Numbered from the stretch's first letter, positions 26,990 to 36,280 are shown. The stretch is 64,000 nucleotides of DNA from Flavobacterium notoginsengisoli (GCF_014207905.1 NZ_JACHLB010000007.1:62001-126000), one strand, 5' to 3'. Numbers and translations are program-made. Notes: generated from the sequence alone by a model not told the origin.

Positions 26990-27469
26990 ATGAGTAAATT
27001 TCGTTTAGATGAAGTAGATCACCAGATTTTAGATATGTTAATAGACAATACGAGAGTTCCGTTTACTGACATTGCAAAAAAACTATTGATATCTGCTGGT
27101 ACAGTACACGTTAGAGTTAAAAAGATGGAAGATGCCGGTATCATCATGGGATCTTCATTAGCCTTAGATTACGATAAATTAGGTTATTCATTTATTGCTT
27201 ATGTAGGAGTTTTTCTTAATAATACATCTCAAACAAAATTTGTATTAGAAAGAATTAACCAAATTCCATTCGTAACTGTAGCTTCTGTAACTACAGGAAA
27301 ATTCAATATCTTTTGCAAAATTAGAGCAAAAGACACTAAGCACGCGAAAGAAGTTATCTTTATGATTGACGATATCGATGGTGTTTACAGAACAGAAACT
27401 ATGATTTCTTTAGAGGAAAGTATAAACGATAAGAAGCGTTTGATGCATACTATTTTCAAAAATATGTAA
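26990..27469 (+). CDS. Lrp/AsnC-family transcriptional regulator
   Basis: This 159-residue regulator has an N-terminal winged helix (LDEVDHQILDMLIDNTRVPFTDIAKKLLISAGTVHVRVKKMEDAGII, residues 5-52). The C-terminal RAM/AsnC ligand-binding domain follows (SFIAYVGVFLNN... to TETMISLEES). Such proteins oligomerise and sense amino acids; the effector is unknown. It is monocistronic with a terminator 30 bases after the stop. In Flavobacteria this orthologue is highly conserved and sits beside ppc, as here. Confidence 0.93.
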   Translation: MSKFRLDEVDHQILDMLIDNTRVPFTDIAKKLLISAGTVHVRVKKMEDAGIIMGSSLALDYDKLGYSFIAYVGVFLNNTSQTKFVLERINQIPFVTVASVTTGKFNIFCKIRAKDTKHAKEVIFMIDDIDGVYRTETMISLEESINDKKRLMHTIFKNM

Positions 27470-27499
27470 TAACTTTTCTTGAATGCTATATTAAAATAT

Positions 27500-27528
27500 A
27501 CCTCAAGTTTATTCTTGGGGTTTTTTTA
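27500..27528 (+). terminator. Terminator after Lrp-family gene
   Basis: CCTCAAG (27501-27507) pairs with CTTGGGG (27514-27520, one G-T pair) and is followed by seven T. Confidence 0.75.
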
Positions 27529-27560
27529 TGACTAATTAACCAACCAACTATAACACGATT

Positions 27561-30146
27561 ATGTATACGTTGCCAAAAATTGAACGTTTTAATCAAGATG
27601 TTCTCTCAAAATACCACATTTATAATAGTGTTTTTATAACATTACCTTTTGATTCTATAGATAATACGGGAGTTTTACTTCCTTTATTTACAGAAACTTG
27701 CGAAACGGGCTTTAAAAAACAAGAAACTCCAAAAGAAATTTTTGATTTCTTTTCTAATAAATTTTTAAACAACGCATCTGAAACAGAAAAAGTTGATTTA
27801 ATGTTTCGATTTATTCAATACATCGAAAGACAAATTGTATTGTTTGATGCGATTGAAGATGCGGCATTTCCAGAAGTAAACAATATGGAAGGGCGTGGTT
27901 CTTTGCGTGACATTAAAGAAAAGTCAGACGCTAAGGAAAAAGACGATGAATTAGTTGAGTTTTTAGAAAACTTCAACGTTCGTACGGTTTTAACAGCGCA
28001 CCCAACACAATTTTATCCTGGCCCTGTGTTAGGAATTATTAACGATTTAACTGAAGCAATTCGTCAAAACGATTTATTGCAAATTAAACAATTGCTAGCT
28101 CAGCTGGGTAAAACTCCTTTTATTCAGCATGAAAAACCAAATCCTTATGATGAAGCGGTAAGTTTGATCTGGTATTTGGAAAATGTATTTTATGCTACGG
28201 CTGGAGAAATTGTACATTATCTTCAAAAAAATATTAAAGAAGGAACTCCGATTGAAAACCAATTAATTAAACTTGGTTTCTGGCCAGGAGGTGATCGTGA
28301 CGGAAATCCATTCGTAACTACAGAAATTACACTTAAAGTTGCAGATCGTCTAAGAACTTCAATTTTAAAATGTTATTATGTTGAAATGAGAAATCTAAAA
28401 CGTAAGTTAACTTTCTCAGGTGTAGATAATTTGGTGGCCGATCTTGAACATAAACTTTACCGTTCTGTATTCTATTCAAAAGGTGATATTTTTATCACTT
28501 TAGAAGAATTATTGACGCAGTTGAATACTATTAGAGCCATTATAATCGAAAAACATCAGTCTTTATATTTAGATGAATTAGAGGCTTTATTAGTAAAAAT
28601 CAATTTATTTGGATTCCATTTTGCAACTCTAGATATTCGTCAAAACAGCAAAATTCACAATAAGGTATTTAAAGATGTTGTGGATTATTATTTGAACTCT
28701 GGTTCAACAATTTTCCCTACAAATTATTATGAATTGACAGAAGATCAAAAAATTGATGTTTTGTCTAAAGTGAAAGGAGATTTAAATCCTGCTGATTTCG
28801 AAGATGAAATTACCAGATCTACTTTAGAATCTGTTCAGGCAATTAAAACCATTCAGAAAAATAATGGAGAAGAAGGGGCGAATCGTTATATTATTAGTAA
28901 TAACGAAAGCGCTTTGAATGTAATGGAAACTTTTGCGATGATTCGTTTGAATAATTGGGAAAATCCTTCTGTAGATGTTATCCCGCTTTTCGAATCTGTT
29001 GATGATTTACAAAATGCGCATTCTATTATGGAACAGTTGTATACTAATCTGGAGTACGCTAAACATTTGAAATCGAGAGGAAATGAGCAGACGATTATGC
29101 TTGGTTTCTCAGACGGAACAAAAGATGGTGGTTATTTAATGGCGAACTGGAGTATTTATCAGGCAAAAATTTCGTTGACTGAAATCTCCAGAAAATATGG
29201 AATTAAAGCGATTTTCTTTGACGGACGTGGTGGACCTCCTGCACGTGGTGGTGGAAAAACACATAAATTCTATGCTTCTTTAGGACCAAAAATTGAAAAT
29301 AAAGAAATTCAGATAACAGTTCAGGGACAGACAATTAGTTCTAATTTCGGAACTTTAGATTCTTGTCGCTATAATATTGAAAATTTATTGACTGCCGGAG
29401 TTACCAATCAGGTTTTTGGTAAAGAAAAAAACGAGTTAACAGCAGATGAAACTCAAATATTAACTGATTTAGCGAATTTAGGATATGAGAAGTATTTAAG
29501 TTTTAAAAATCATCCTAAGTTTATTCCATATTTGGAAAAAATGAGTACCCTGAAATATTACTCAAAAACAAACATTGGAAGTCGTCCATCTAAAAGAAGC
29601 AAATCAGAATCTCTTGATTTTGCTGACTTAAGAGCGATTCCGTTCGTAGGTTCATGGAGTCAATTAAAACAAAATGTACCAGGATTCTTTGGTGTAGGTT
29701 CTGCTTTAAAACATTTTGAAGAAAGCGGTCAATGGGATAAAGTAAGTGATTTGTATCACAACTCTTTATTTTTCAAAACTTTATTAGAGAATAGTATGAT
29801 GTCATTGGCAAAATCATTCTTGCCCTTAACAGCTTACATGAGTAAAGATCCTGAATTTGGAGAATTCTGGAATATTATTCATACTGAATTTTTAGAAACA
29901 AAAAGACTTCTTTTGAAAATTGCAGGTCACAAAACTTTGATGGAAAACTATCCTGACGGTATTGCTTCAATTCAGATTAGAGAGCGTATTGTATTGCCAT
30001 TATTGACAATTCAACAGTATGCTTTACTTAGAATTAATGAATTAAACAAAGCAGAAACTCCAAACGAAGATTTGATTAAAGTTTACGAAAAAATCGTAAC
30101 GAGATCTCTTTTTGGAAACACTAATGCAAGTAGAAATTCGGCTTAA
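27561..30146 (+). CDS. ppc: Phosphoenolpyruvate carboxylase
   Basis: This 861-residue PEPC carboxylates PEP to oxaloacetate for anaplerosis. The catalytic His motif is VRTVLTAHPTQFYPG (about residues 137-151), and the Arg-rich loop is WPGGDRDGNPFVT (about 242-254). The Gly-rich loop is FDGRGGPPARGGGKTH (about 553-568) where enterobacterial enzymes have GRGGTVGRGG; the C-terminus ends NTNASRNSA where they end QNTG. These are differences expected of the Bacteroidota branch. A DinB-family gene follows 21 bases later and may share its transcript. Confidence 0.96.
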   Translation: MYTLPKIERFNQDVLSKYHIYNSVFITLPFDSIDNTGVLLPLFTETCETGFKKQETPKEIFDFFSNKFLNNASETEKVDLMFRFIQYIERQIVLFDAIEDAAFPEVNNMEGRGSLRDIKEKSDAKEKDDELVEFLENFNVRTVLTAHPTQFYPGPVLGIINDLTEAIRQNDLLQIKQLLAQLGKTPFIQHEKPNPYDEAVSLIWYLENVFYATAGEIVHYLQKNIKEGTPIENQLIKLGFWPGGDRDGNPFVTTEITLKVADRLRTSILKCYYVEMRNLKRKLTFSGVDNLVADLEHKLYRSVFYSKGDIFITLEELLTQLNTIRAIIIEKHQSLYLDELEALLVKINLFGFHFATLDIRQNSKIHNKVFKDVVDYYLNSGSTIFPTNYYELTEDQKIDVLSKVKGDLNPADFEDEITRSTLESVQAIKTIQKNNGEEGANRYIISNNESALNVMETFAMIRLNNWENPSVDVIPLFESVDDLQNAHSIMEQLYTNLEYAKHLKSRGNEQTIMLGFSDGTKDGGYLMANWSIYQAKISLTEISRKYGIKAIFFDGRGGPPARGGGKTHKFYASLGPKIENKEIQITVQGQTISSNFGTLDSCRYNIENLLTAGVTNQVFGKEKNELTADETQILTDLANLGYEKYLSFKNHPKFIPYLEKMSTLKYYSKTNIGSRPSKRSKSESLDFADLRAIPFVGSWSQLKQNVPGFFGVGSALKHFEESGQWDKVSDLYHNSLFFKTLLENSMMSLAKSFLPLTAYMSKDPEFGEFWNIIHTEFLETKRLLLKIAGHKTLMENYPDGIASIQIRERIVLPLLTIQQYALLRINELNKAETPNEDLIKVYEKIVTRSLFGNTNASRNSA

Positions 30147-30167
30147 TAAAAAATCAAATTTTATAAT

Positions 30168-30683
30168 ATGTACGTTAGCGAGATATCAGAAAATGAATAT
30201 TCAGGTCATTTTGGAACTTATTTAAAACAAGCAGGTGATGGAAAATTAATTGAAGAGTTAGAAATTTCTCTTCATCAATTCATTCGATTTGTTCAGGATA
30301 TACCGATGGATAAGTTTGATTACCGTTACGCGGAAGGAAAATGGACTATCAAAGAAATTATTCAGCATGTAATTGATACCGAGCGTATTTTTGCTTACAG
30401 AGCTTTACGTTTTTCAAGAAACGACAAAACACCTTTGCCTAGTTTTGAAGAGCAAGATTATGCTGATAATACAGATGCTAGTTCAAGACATCTTCAGGAT
30501 TTACTAACTGAACTTTCTGCTGTAAGACATTCAAACTTACTGTTCTATAAGAGTTTATCTGATGAACAGCTTAAAAGAATAGGAACTGCTTCTGGTAATC
30601 AAATTTCTGTTCGAGCTTTAGGTTTTATTATAATTGGACATCAAAAACATCATCAGAAAGTTTTTGAAGAGAGATATTTATAG
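30168..30683 (+). CDS. DinB-family protein
   Basis: This 171-residue four-helix-bundle protein of the DinB/YfiT type has a three-His metal site: one in IIQHVIDTERIFAYRALR (about residue 64) and two in GHQKHHQKVFEERY near the C-terminus. Family members are thiol-dependent transferases or hydrolases; no activity can be assigned here. It sits 21 bases after ppc on the same strand, with a strong terminator after it, so ppc and this gene probably form one transcript. Confidence 0.88.
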   Translation: MYVSEISENEYSGHFGTYLKQAGDGKLIEELEISLHQFIRFVQDIPMDKFDYRYAEGKWTIKEIIQHVIDTERIFAYRALRFSRNDKTPLPSFEEQDYADNTDASSRHLQDLLTELSAVRHSNLLFYKSLSDEQLKRIGTASGNQISVRALGFIIIGHQKHHQKVFEERYL

Positions 30684-30704
30684 AACTTCAATTTTAAAAT
30701 AAAG

Positions 30705-30748
30705 CAAACCCGACAAGTTTTAAAAACTTGTCGGGTTTTGTTGTTTTA
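30705..30748 (+). terminator. Rho-independent terminator, AAACCCGACAAGTTT hairpin
   Basis: A perfect 15-bp stem (30706-30720 with 30724-30738) is followed by TTG TTGTTTT. It is nearly the same hairpin as at 19945-19986. Confidence 0.88.
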
Positions 30749-30813
30749 ATAAAGATAGCTCGTGCATTCCTCTAATCTTCTCCTTCGTCGAAAGGACAAA
30801 AAAAATGAAGATT

Positions 30814-32931
30814 TTATTTAGTAGTTTGATTCTTTCTCTCTAAAAAAGCCAATCCAAATCGTATCTTGTCGTAAGACATTTTTTCTTCAAAATATTCAAA
30901 ATAAGGTCTTAATGCGTTCGGGTTTTCAAGTTCTATTTGAGCTTTTTCAATTTTCAAAATTTCCTCCTCCGACACAAACTGACTTAAATCTATATCATTT
31001 CCATCAACATACAATTTGGCTAAATGAGAAATAATAGTAGTTTCTCCTAAATTTCGTTGTCCAGCAATTTCTTCAACAGAAAATCCATTCTGAAATAATT
31101 CTAGAGTTTTTTTATAAGTGTTGTCTTTTTTTTCCTTTTTAACTACTGATTTATTTCTTTCAAACTCAATTATAGCATTAATAAATTCAGTTCCGTATTT
31201 TTCGAGCTTTGCCTTTCCAACACCTTCAACAGCAAGAAATTCATCATCACTCATTGGTCTTAAAACTTCCATTTGTCTTAGTGACGCATCACTAAAAATC
31301 ACATAAGCAGGAACCTCTTCTTCTTGAGCAATTTCGTAGCGTAATTTTCGAAGTGTTTCAAAAAGTGAGTTTTTAGCAGTTTTTGTTTTGGCTATTTTAA
31401 TTTCATTTTTATCAATTACCTTTTTAACTACTGTTGTTAGCTTTACTTTCTCGCCCTCAAATAGAACTTTTTTTGCAAAAGGCGTTAATAGTATTTTATT
31501 ATGCTGATGAAATGCGATTTCGCAGTAACCTAAATTTATTAACTGAATTAGATATTGATTCCAGTCATACCAAGAAACATCGGCTCCAATTCCGTACGTT
31601 TTTAGCTCTTGATAATTTTTTTCATAGATATATGCGTTTCTCGAGCCTCTCAAAAAATCAACAATTACGGCTAAGGGTTCAGATTCTTTTAAACGTGTTA
31701 TAGCAGATAATGCTTTTTGCGCGAGAATCGTTCCATCGAAAAAAGTTGGAGGATTTTTACAAATATCGCAGTTTCCGCAATTCTCAGTAACCAATTCACC
31801 AAAATAAGAAAGCAGAATTTTTCTACGACAGCTAACTGCATCCGCATATTGCTTCATACGATCTAATTTTGCCAACTGAATATCTGCATTTAGTCCTTCT
31901 GAAGCGAATTTCTGAAGTTGAATTACATCTGCATAACTTTCAAAAAGAACCGTTTCTGCCGGCAAACCATCACGACCAGCTCGCCCAATTTCTTGATAAT
32001 AGCCTTCTATATTCTTTGGAAGGTTATAATGGATTACCCAACGAACATTAGATTTGTCAATTCCCATACCGAAAGCGATAGTTGCACAAACAACTTGGCA
32101 ATCGTCATTTATAAATTGATCTTGGGTTTTAGCACGAGTTTCGTTGTCTAAACCAGCATGATAAGCTTTTGCTGTAATGCCGCTTTTCTTTAGTTTTTCA
32201 GCAAGTTCCTCAGTGGTTTTACGACTTAAGCAATAAATAATTCCAGATTCATTTGGCTTGTTTTCGATAAAATCAACTATTTGCTTTACACGATCTAAAG
32301 CCGGCCGAACTTCTAAACTCAAATTTTTTCTATCAAAAGATGCTATAAAAGTTTTTGACTTTTTTAAATTCAATTGTTTTATAATATCAGTACGAGTCGC
32401 TTTATCAGCGGTTGCTGTCAAAGCCAGTACGGGAGTAGAGGGGAAGCGGTTTTTTAAATATCCTAAATTAGTATAAGCAGGTCTAAAGTCGTGTCCCCAA
32501 GAAGAAATACAATGTGCTTCATCAATTGCTATTAAGCTAACATTCAGTTCGTTAAAAGCCATATCTAGATAAGAAAGACTTTCTGGTGCAACATAAACCA
32601 ATTTAAATGTGTTCGATTTTAAATTGTCAATATAATATTGCTGTTCTTGAGATGATTGTGAACTATTAATAAAGCAGGCTGAAATTCCATTCGTTTTTAA
32701 GCTGTCTACTTGATCTTTCATCAAAGCAATTAGAGGTGAAATTACAATAGTGATTCCAGGAAGTATCAAAGCCGGAAGCTGAAAGCATATAGATTTCCCT
32801 CCACCTGTTGGCATAATCGCCAATGTGTCTTGCCCTGAGAGGATTGTATTAATTATAGTTTCTTGATTTGGTCTGAATTTCTCAAAACCAAAATTTTCTT
32901 TTAATGTAGCGTGTAAAATTTCTGAAGTCAT
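30814..32931 (-). CDS. recQ: ATP-dependent DNA helicase RecQ
   Basis: This is a 705-residue 3'-5' helicase if started at ATG 32931 (MTSEILHATL). An upstream ATG at 32967 lies before the -7 box at 32953-32960 and is unlikely. Motifs are the Q-motif region KFRPNQETI, Walker A in MPTGGGKS, the DEAH box (AIDEAHCISSWGHDFRP), motif VI QEIGRAGRDG, the RQC zinc cluster (SCRRKILLSYFGE...CGNCDICKNPP) and an HRDC domain (PMSDDEFLAVEGVGKAKLEKYG). A C-terminal helix-turn-helix-like tail follows (EEIAGQRNLGETTIISHLAKL). It resolves recombination and fork intermediates. Confidence 0.96.
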   Translation of the reverse strand: MTSEILHATLKENFGFEKFRPNQETIINTILSGQDTLAIMPTGGGKSICFQLPALILPGITIVISPLIALMKDQVDSLKTNGISACFINSSQSSQEQQYYIDNLKSNTFKLVYVAPESLSYLDMAFNELNVSLIAIDEAHCISSWGHDFRPAYTNLGYLKNRFPSTPVLALTATADKATRTDIIKQLNLKKSKTFIASFDRKNLSLEVRPALDRVKQIVDFIENKPNESGIIYCLSRKTTEELAEKLKKSGITAKAYHAGLDNETRAKTQDQFINDDCQVVCATIAFGMGIDKSNVRWVIHYNLPKNIEGYYQEIGRAGRDGLPAETVLFESYADVIQLQKFASEGLNADIQLAKLDRMKQYADAVSCRRKILLSYFGELVTENCGNCDICKNPPTFFDGTILAQKALSAITRLKESEPLAVIVDFLRGSRNAYIYEKNYQELKTYGIGADVSWYDWNQYLIQLINLGYCEIAFHQHNKILLTPFAKKVLFEGEKVKLTTVVKKVIDKNEIKIAKTKTAKNSLFETLRKLRYEIAQEEEVPAYVIFSDASLRQMEVLRPMSDDEFLAVEGVGKAKLEKYGTEFINAIIEFERNKSVVKKEKKDNTYKKTLELFQNGFSVEEIAGQRNLGETTIISHLAKLYVDGNDIDLSQFVSEEEILKIEKAQIELENPNALRPYFEYFEEKMSYDKIRFGLAFLERKNQTTK

Positions 32932-32952
32932 TGGCGTATAATTTTTATATTT

Positions 32953-32960
32953 CAAATTTA
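32953..32960 (-). promoter_or_regulatory. -7 box of recQ
   Basis: TAAATTTG on the minus strand fits TAnnTTTG and lies 21 bases upstream of ATG 32931, deciding that start over 32967. Confidence 0.55.
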
Positions 32961-33022
32961 AAAACAAGAATAATCTTATAAATATAAAAATTTTATGTTA
33001 GTATGATTTTTTTGCTATAAAA

Positions 33023-33050
33023 AAAAGGAACCCGAGTTGAGTTCCTTTTA
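33023..33050 (-). terminator. Terminator for the acidic protein/polyamine transcript
   Basis: AAAAGGAAC pairs with GTTCCTTTT across a ten-base loop, and the minus strand continues with eight T. It separates this transcript from recQ. Confidence 0.85.
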
Positions 33051-33068
33051 TTTTATAAAGAAAATGAA

Positions 33069-33485
33069 TTAATCTTCATCATCTTCTTCGTCTTCATCAT
33101 AATCAGTATCTGCTTTGTCGTCATCATCATCATCGTCATCATCATCACCCCCGTCAGAATCTGGTTTGTCTTGATTGTCATCATCATCGTCATCATCACT
33201 TATATCATCATCAAGATCCATACCTTTAACTGGTGCAATTGCATCTACATCAACATCTAAATCATCATCTTCATCGTAGTTTTCAATTCTGTCAGCAAGT
33301 TTAGTACTAATTTTTACTAAGTAAATAGTATCTTCAGTACGAACTTCAACAGCTTCAACCAATTCGTTTTTAGCGTTTCTAAAACGGATTACATCCGAAT
33401 CATCATAACCATCAGGAAATTTTTCAACCAAAAGGTTCAAAATTTCATTGGTAAGTTTAGCGTAGTCTACTATAACTCTTTTCAT
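33069..33485 (-). CDS. Small protein with extreme Asp/Glu tail
   Basis: This 138-residue protein has about 70 ordered residues at the N-terminus (MKRVIVDYAKLTNEILNLL, PDGYDDSDVIRFRNAKNELVEAVEV). The low-complexity tail from about residue 72 is made almost only of Asp and Glu. The tail is encoded by GAT/GAC/GAA repeats (plus-strand ATC/GTC trinucleotide runs near 33070-33210), prone to slippage. Similar flavobacterial proteins are sometimes labelled DNA primase, but no primase motif is visible. It is encoded 8 bases after the deoxyhypusine-synthase-like gene, so it belongs to that transcript. Confidence 0.75.
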   Translation of the reverse strand: MKRVIVDYAKLTNEILNLLVEKFPDGYDDSDVIRFRNAKNELVEAVEVRTEDTIYLVKISTKLADRIENYDEDDDLDVDVDAIAPVKGMDLDDDISDDDDDDDNQDKPDSDGGDDDDDDDDDDKADTDYDEDEEDDED

Positions 33486-33493
33486 AAATTATT

Positions 33494-34462
33494 TTATAAA
33501 TCTAATAAATATGCAAAAATTAACGGAGCAACTATCGTAGCATCCGACTCAATAATAAATTTAGGGGTTTTGATGTCTAATTTACCCCAAGTGATTTTTT
33601 CATTTGGAACTGCTCCAGAGTAAGAACCATAACTAGTTGTTGAATCTGAAATCTGGCAGAAATAGCTCCAAAATGGTACATCGTGCATTTCCATATCTTG
33701 GTATAGCATTGGTACTACACAAATAGGGAAGTCACCGGCAATTCCACCACCGATTTGGAAGAATCCAATTCCGTTAGAACTGTTTTTAGAATACCAATCT
33801 GCTAGGAAAGTCATGTATTCAATTCCTGACTTCATTGTAGAAGCTTTTAAATCTCCTTTAATTACGTATGAAGCAAAGATATTTCCCATTGTACTATCTT
33901 CCCATCCAGGAACAATAATTGGTAAATTTTTCTCTGCAGCTGCATACATCCAGCTATCTTTTAAATCAATTTCGTAGTATTCTTCTAAAACACCAGACAA
34001 TAGCATTTTATACATAAATTCGTGCGGAAAATAACGTTCTCCTTTATCATCAGCATCTTTCCAAATTTTGTAAATATGTTTTTGTAAACGACGGAATGCT
34101 TCATGTTCAGGGATACAAGTGTCAGTAACACGATTTAATCCTCTTTCTAATAAAGCCCACTCGTCTTCTGGAGTTAAATCACGGTAGTTTGGAACTCTTT
34201 CATAGTGAGAATGAGCTACTAAATTCATGATATCTTCTTCTAGATTTGCACCTGTACATGAGATAATATGTACTTTGTCTTGTCTAATTACTTCGGCAAA
34301 AATTTTACCAATTTCAGCTGTACTCATTGCGCCAGCCATACTCACAAGCATCTTTGCACCATCGGCTAATTGCTGCTCATAAGCTTTTGCAGCGTCTACT
34401 AATGAAGCAGAGTTGAAATGCAAATAATGTTTTTCAATAAACTGACTGATTGGTCCTTTCAT
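33494..34462 (-). CDS. Deoxyhypusine synthase-like protein
   Basis: This 322-residue protein has the deoxyhypusine synthase fold. Bacterial members act on polyamines (for instance homospermidine synthesis) rather than on eIF5A. NAD-site segments SMAGAMSTAEIGK and HIISCTGANLEEDIMN are visible, and the active-site Lys is kept in ITWGKLD (K294, matching the WGK of eukaryotic DHS). PGWEDSTMGNIFASYVIKG and IGGGIAGDFPI are other conserved blocks. It is 109 bases downstream of arginine decarboxylase on the same strand, which supports a polyamine role. Confidence 0.9.
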   Translation of the reverse strand: MKGPISQFIEKHYLHFNSASLVDAAKAYEQQLADGAKMLVSMAGAMSTAEIGKIFAEVIRQDKVHIISCTGANLEEDIMNLVAHSHYERVPNYRDLTPEDEWALLERGLNRVTDTCIPEHEAFRRLQKHIYKIWKDADDKGERYFPHEFMYKMLLSGVLEEYYEIDLKDSWMYAAAEKNLPIIVPGWEDSTMGNIFASYVIKGDLKASTMKSGIEYMTFLADWYSKNSSNGIGFFQIGGGIAGDFPICVVPMLYQDMEMHDVPFWSYFCQISDSTTSYGSYSGAVPNEKITWGKLDIKTPKFIIESDATIVAPLIFAYLLDL

Positions 34463-34571
34463 TTCTTTTGTTTTTGTTTTTTTTTTTGAATTAAAAAGTT
34501 TAACCTTTTTGGATGTTAATGCAAATTAAGAATTTTCTAAAGATATACATTACTTAATTTGCCGTTTTTTT

Positions 34572-35975
34572 TTACAACTTTTTTTTATATCCTAATATCT
34601 TCAAAACGTCTTCTGAAGTCTGTTGTTCTGAGAAAACCTCAGTAGCCAGAATTCCGTTTTCGTCTCTATCAATTAAGATATGTTTTGGTTGTGGGATTAA
34701 ACAGTGGTGTAAACCTCCGTATCCTCCAATTGTTTCCTGATAAGCGCCAGTATTAAAGAAACCAATATATAAAGGTTTTTCTTTGTTGTATTTTGGCAAA
34801 TAAATGGCGTTCATGTTTTGCTCCGAATTGTAATAATCGTCACTATCGCAAGTCAAACCTCCCAACAGAACCCGCTCGTAAGTATCATTCCAACGGTTAA
34901 CCGCGAGCATAATAAAACGTTTGTTTATCGCCCAAGTATCTGGTAAAGTGGTAATGAAAGAAGAGTCAATCATATTCCATTTTTCTCTATCATTTTGTTG
35001 TTTTTGATACAAAATCTGATAGATTGCACCACCGCTTTCACCTACAGTAAATGATCCAAATTCCGTAAAAATATTTGGAACATCAACTTCAGCTTCATCA
35101 CAGGCAATTTTAATCTGATTGATAATTTCATCAATCATATATTGGTAATCATATTCGAAAGCAAGCGAGTTCTTAATTGGAAAACCTCCACCAATGTTCA
35201 AGCCATCTAGAGTAGGACATTCTTTTTTAAGGGCAATGTATACTTTAATACATTTTACAAGCTCATTCCAGTAATATGATGTATCGTTTATTCCGGTATT
35301 AATGAAAAAGTGAAGCATTTTAAGCTCTAATTTATCATTTTCCTGAATTTGTTTTTTATAGAAAGAAACAATGTTTTTGTAACCAATTCCTAATCTTGAA
35401 GTATAGAACTCAAATTTAGGTTCTTCCTCAGCAGCAATACGGATTCCAATTTTGAATTTTCCTTTAATTTCTGCTTGAAGCAAATCTAATTCTTCATAAT
35501 TATCAATAATCGGAATGGTGTTTTTATGTCCGCTATTGATTAATCTAGCAATATTAGTAATGTACTCATCTCTTTTGAAACCGTTGCAAATAACATAAGT
35601 ACTTTTATTGATTTTACCGTTTTCAAGTAAGTTTTCTACAATATTAACATCAAAAGCAGATGATGTTTCAATGTGAATATTATTCTTGAAAGCTTCATTC
35701 ATAATATATTCAAAATGAGAGCTTTTAGTACAATAGCAATAATAGTATTTTGCGTCGTATTTGTTTTTTTCCATTGATTTTCTGAACCAGGCTTTTGCCT
35801 TGTTGATATTTTCAGAAATCTGAGGTAGATAAGTAAACTTTAATGGCGTACCGTATTGTTCAACCAATTTCATTAAATCGATATTATGAAATAATAGGTT
35901 GTCTTTGTTTAGTTTAAATTCCTCTTGTGGAAAGTAGTATGTTTGGTTTATTAGATCCGAATATTTTGTATTCAT
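34572..35975 (-). CDS. speA: Arginine decarboxylase-like PLP enzyme
   Basis: This 467-residue fold-III PLP decarboxylase is much shorter than the roughly 630-residue E. coli SpeA but typical of the Bacteroidota arginine decarboxylase group. The PLP Lys is K84 in YYCYCTKSSHFEY. The Gly-rich phosphate site is LNIGGGFPI, and the C-terminal active-site segments are LLGGLTCDSDDYY and GFFNTGAYQETIGGYGG. The product would be agmatine for polyamine synthesis. The neighbour downstream is the deoxyhypusine-synthase-like gene. Upstream lies a 59-codon leader ORF. Confidence 0.85.
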   Translation of the reverse strand: MNTKYSDLINQTYYFPQEEFKLNKDNLLFHNIDLMKLVEQYGTPLKFTYLPQISENINKAKAWFRKSMEKNKYDAKYYYCYCTKSSHFEYIMNEAFKNNIHIETSSAFDVNIVENLLENGKINKSTYVICNGFKRDEYITNIARLINSGHKNTIPIIDNYEELDLLQAEIKGKFKIGIRIAAEEEPKFEFYTSRLGIGYKNIVSFYKKQIQENDKLELKMLHFFINTGINDTSYYWNELVKCIKVYIALKKECPTLDGLNIGGGFPIKNSLAFEYDYQYMIDEIINQIKIACDEAEVDVPNIFTEFGSFTVGESGGAIYQILYQKQQNDREKWNMIDSSFITTLPDTWAINKRFIMLAVNRWNDTYERVLLGGLTCDSDDYYNSEQNMNAIYLPKYNKEKPLYIGFFNTGAYQETIGGYGGLHHCLIPQPKHILIDRDENGILATEVFSEQQTSEDVLKILGYKKKL

Positions 35976-36044
35976 TTATTTGTCAACTTTTAGAGATTGT
36001 AATTGTATTTTAAATTTAGTGTTTTTTTGAACTAAATCTTAAAT

Positions 36045-36224
36045 TCAAACTCTAATATTGGCAAATATAATCGGCAGTTTTTCGTGCTCGGCTTTTGAAC
36101 ATTGGAAAACATCAAAACAGAAAGGACTTTTACTATTGTAAAAACGATTCAGCATTCTTAATAAAGAACTGCTAAGGCGGTTTCTATACGAGCTAAATTG
36201 TCTTCGCTGATTGTTTGTTTTCAT
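36045..36224 (-). CDS. 59-codon ORF upstream of arginine decarboxylase (possible leaderless leader peptide)
   Basis: From ATG 36224 this frame encodes 59 basic residues (start MKTNNQRRQFSSYRNRL) with seven Arg and two Lys in the first 30 codons or so, and two Cys. A -7 box lies only 4 bases upstream, so the mRNA would start at or next to the ATG. The ORF ends 69 bases before speA. The position and Arg richness fit a leader peptide for an arginine-consuming enzyme, but an ordinary small protein or a chance frame is possible; an ATG at 36260 lies upstream of the box and is unlikely. Confidence 0.45.
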   Translation of the reverse strand: MKTNNQRRQFSSYRNRLSSSLLRMLNRFYNSKSPFCFDVFQCSKAEHEKLPIIFANIRV

Positions 36225-36228
36225 GGGG

Positions 36229-36236
36229 CAAATGTA
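36229..36236 (-). promoter_or_regulatory. -7 box before the 59-codon ORF / speA
   Basis: TACATTTG on the minus strand exactly fits TAnnTTTG, with a TTG 16 bases upstream. Four bases separate it from ATG 36224, and speA starts about 250 bases downstream. Confidence 0.6.
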
Positions 36237-36280
36237 AAAAATAAAATATACCAAATGCAACGCTTTCGATTAAAAAAAGT

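Noticed and set aside
32932-32967. Upstream ATG of recQ at 32967
   Set aside because: The -7 box at 32953-32960 lies downstream of it, so the transcript would begin after that codon.
33117-33210. Regular trinucleotide pattern resembling a tandem repeat or CRISPR-like array
   Set aside because: It encodes the Asp-rich tail of the protein at 33069-33485; there are no spacers and no repeat unit longer than three bases.
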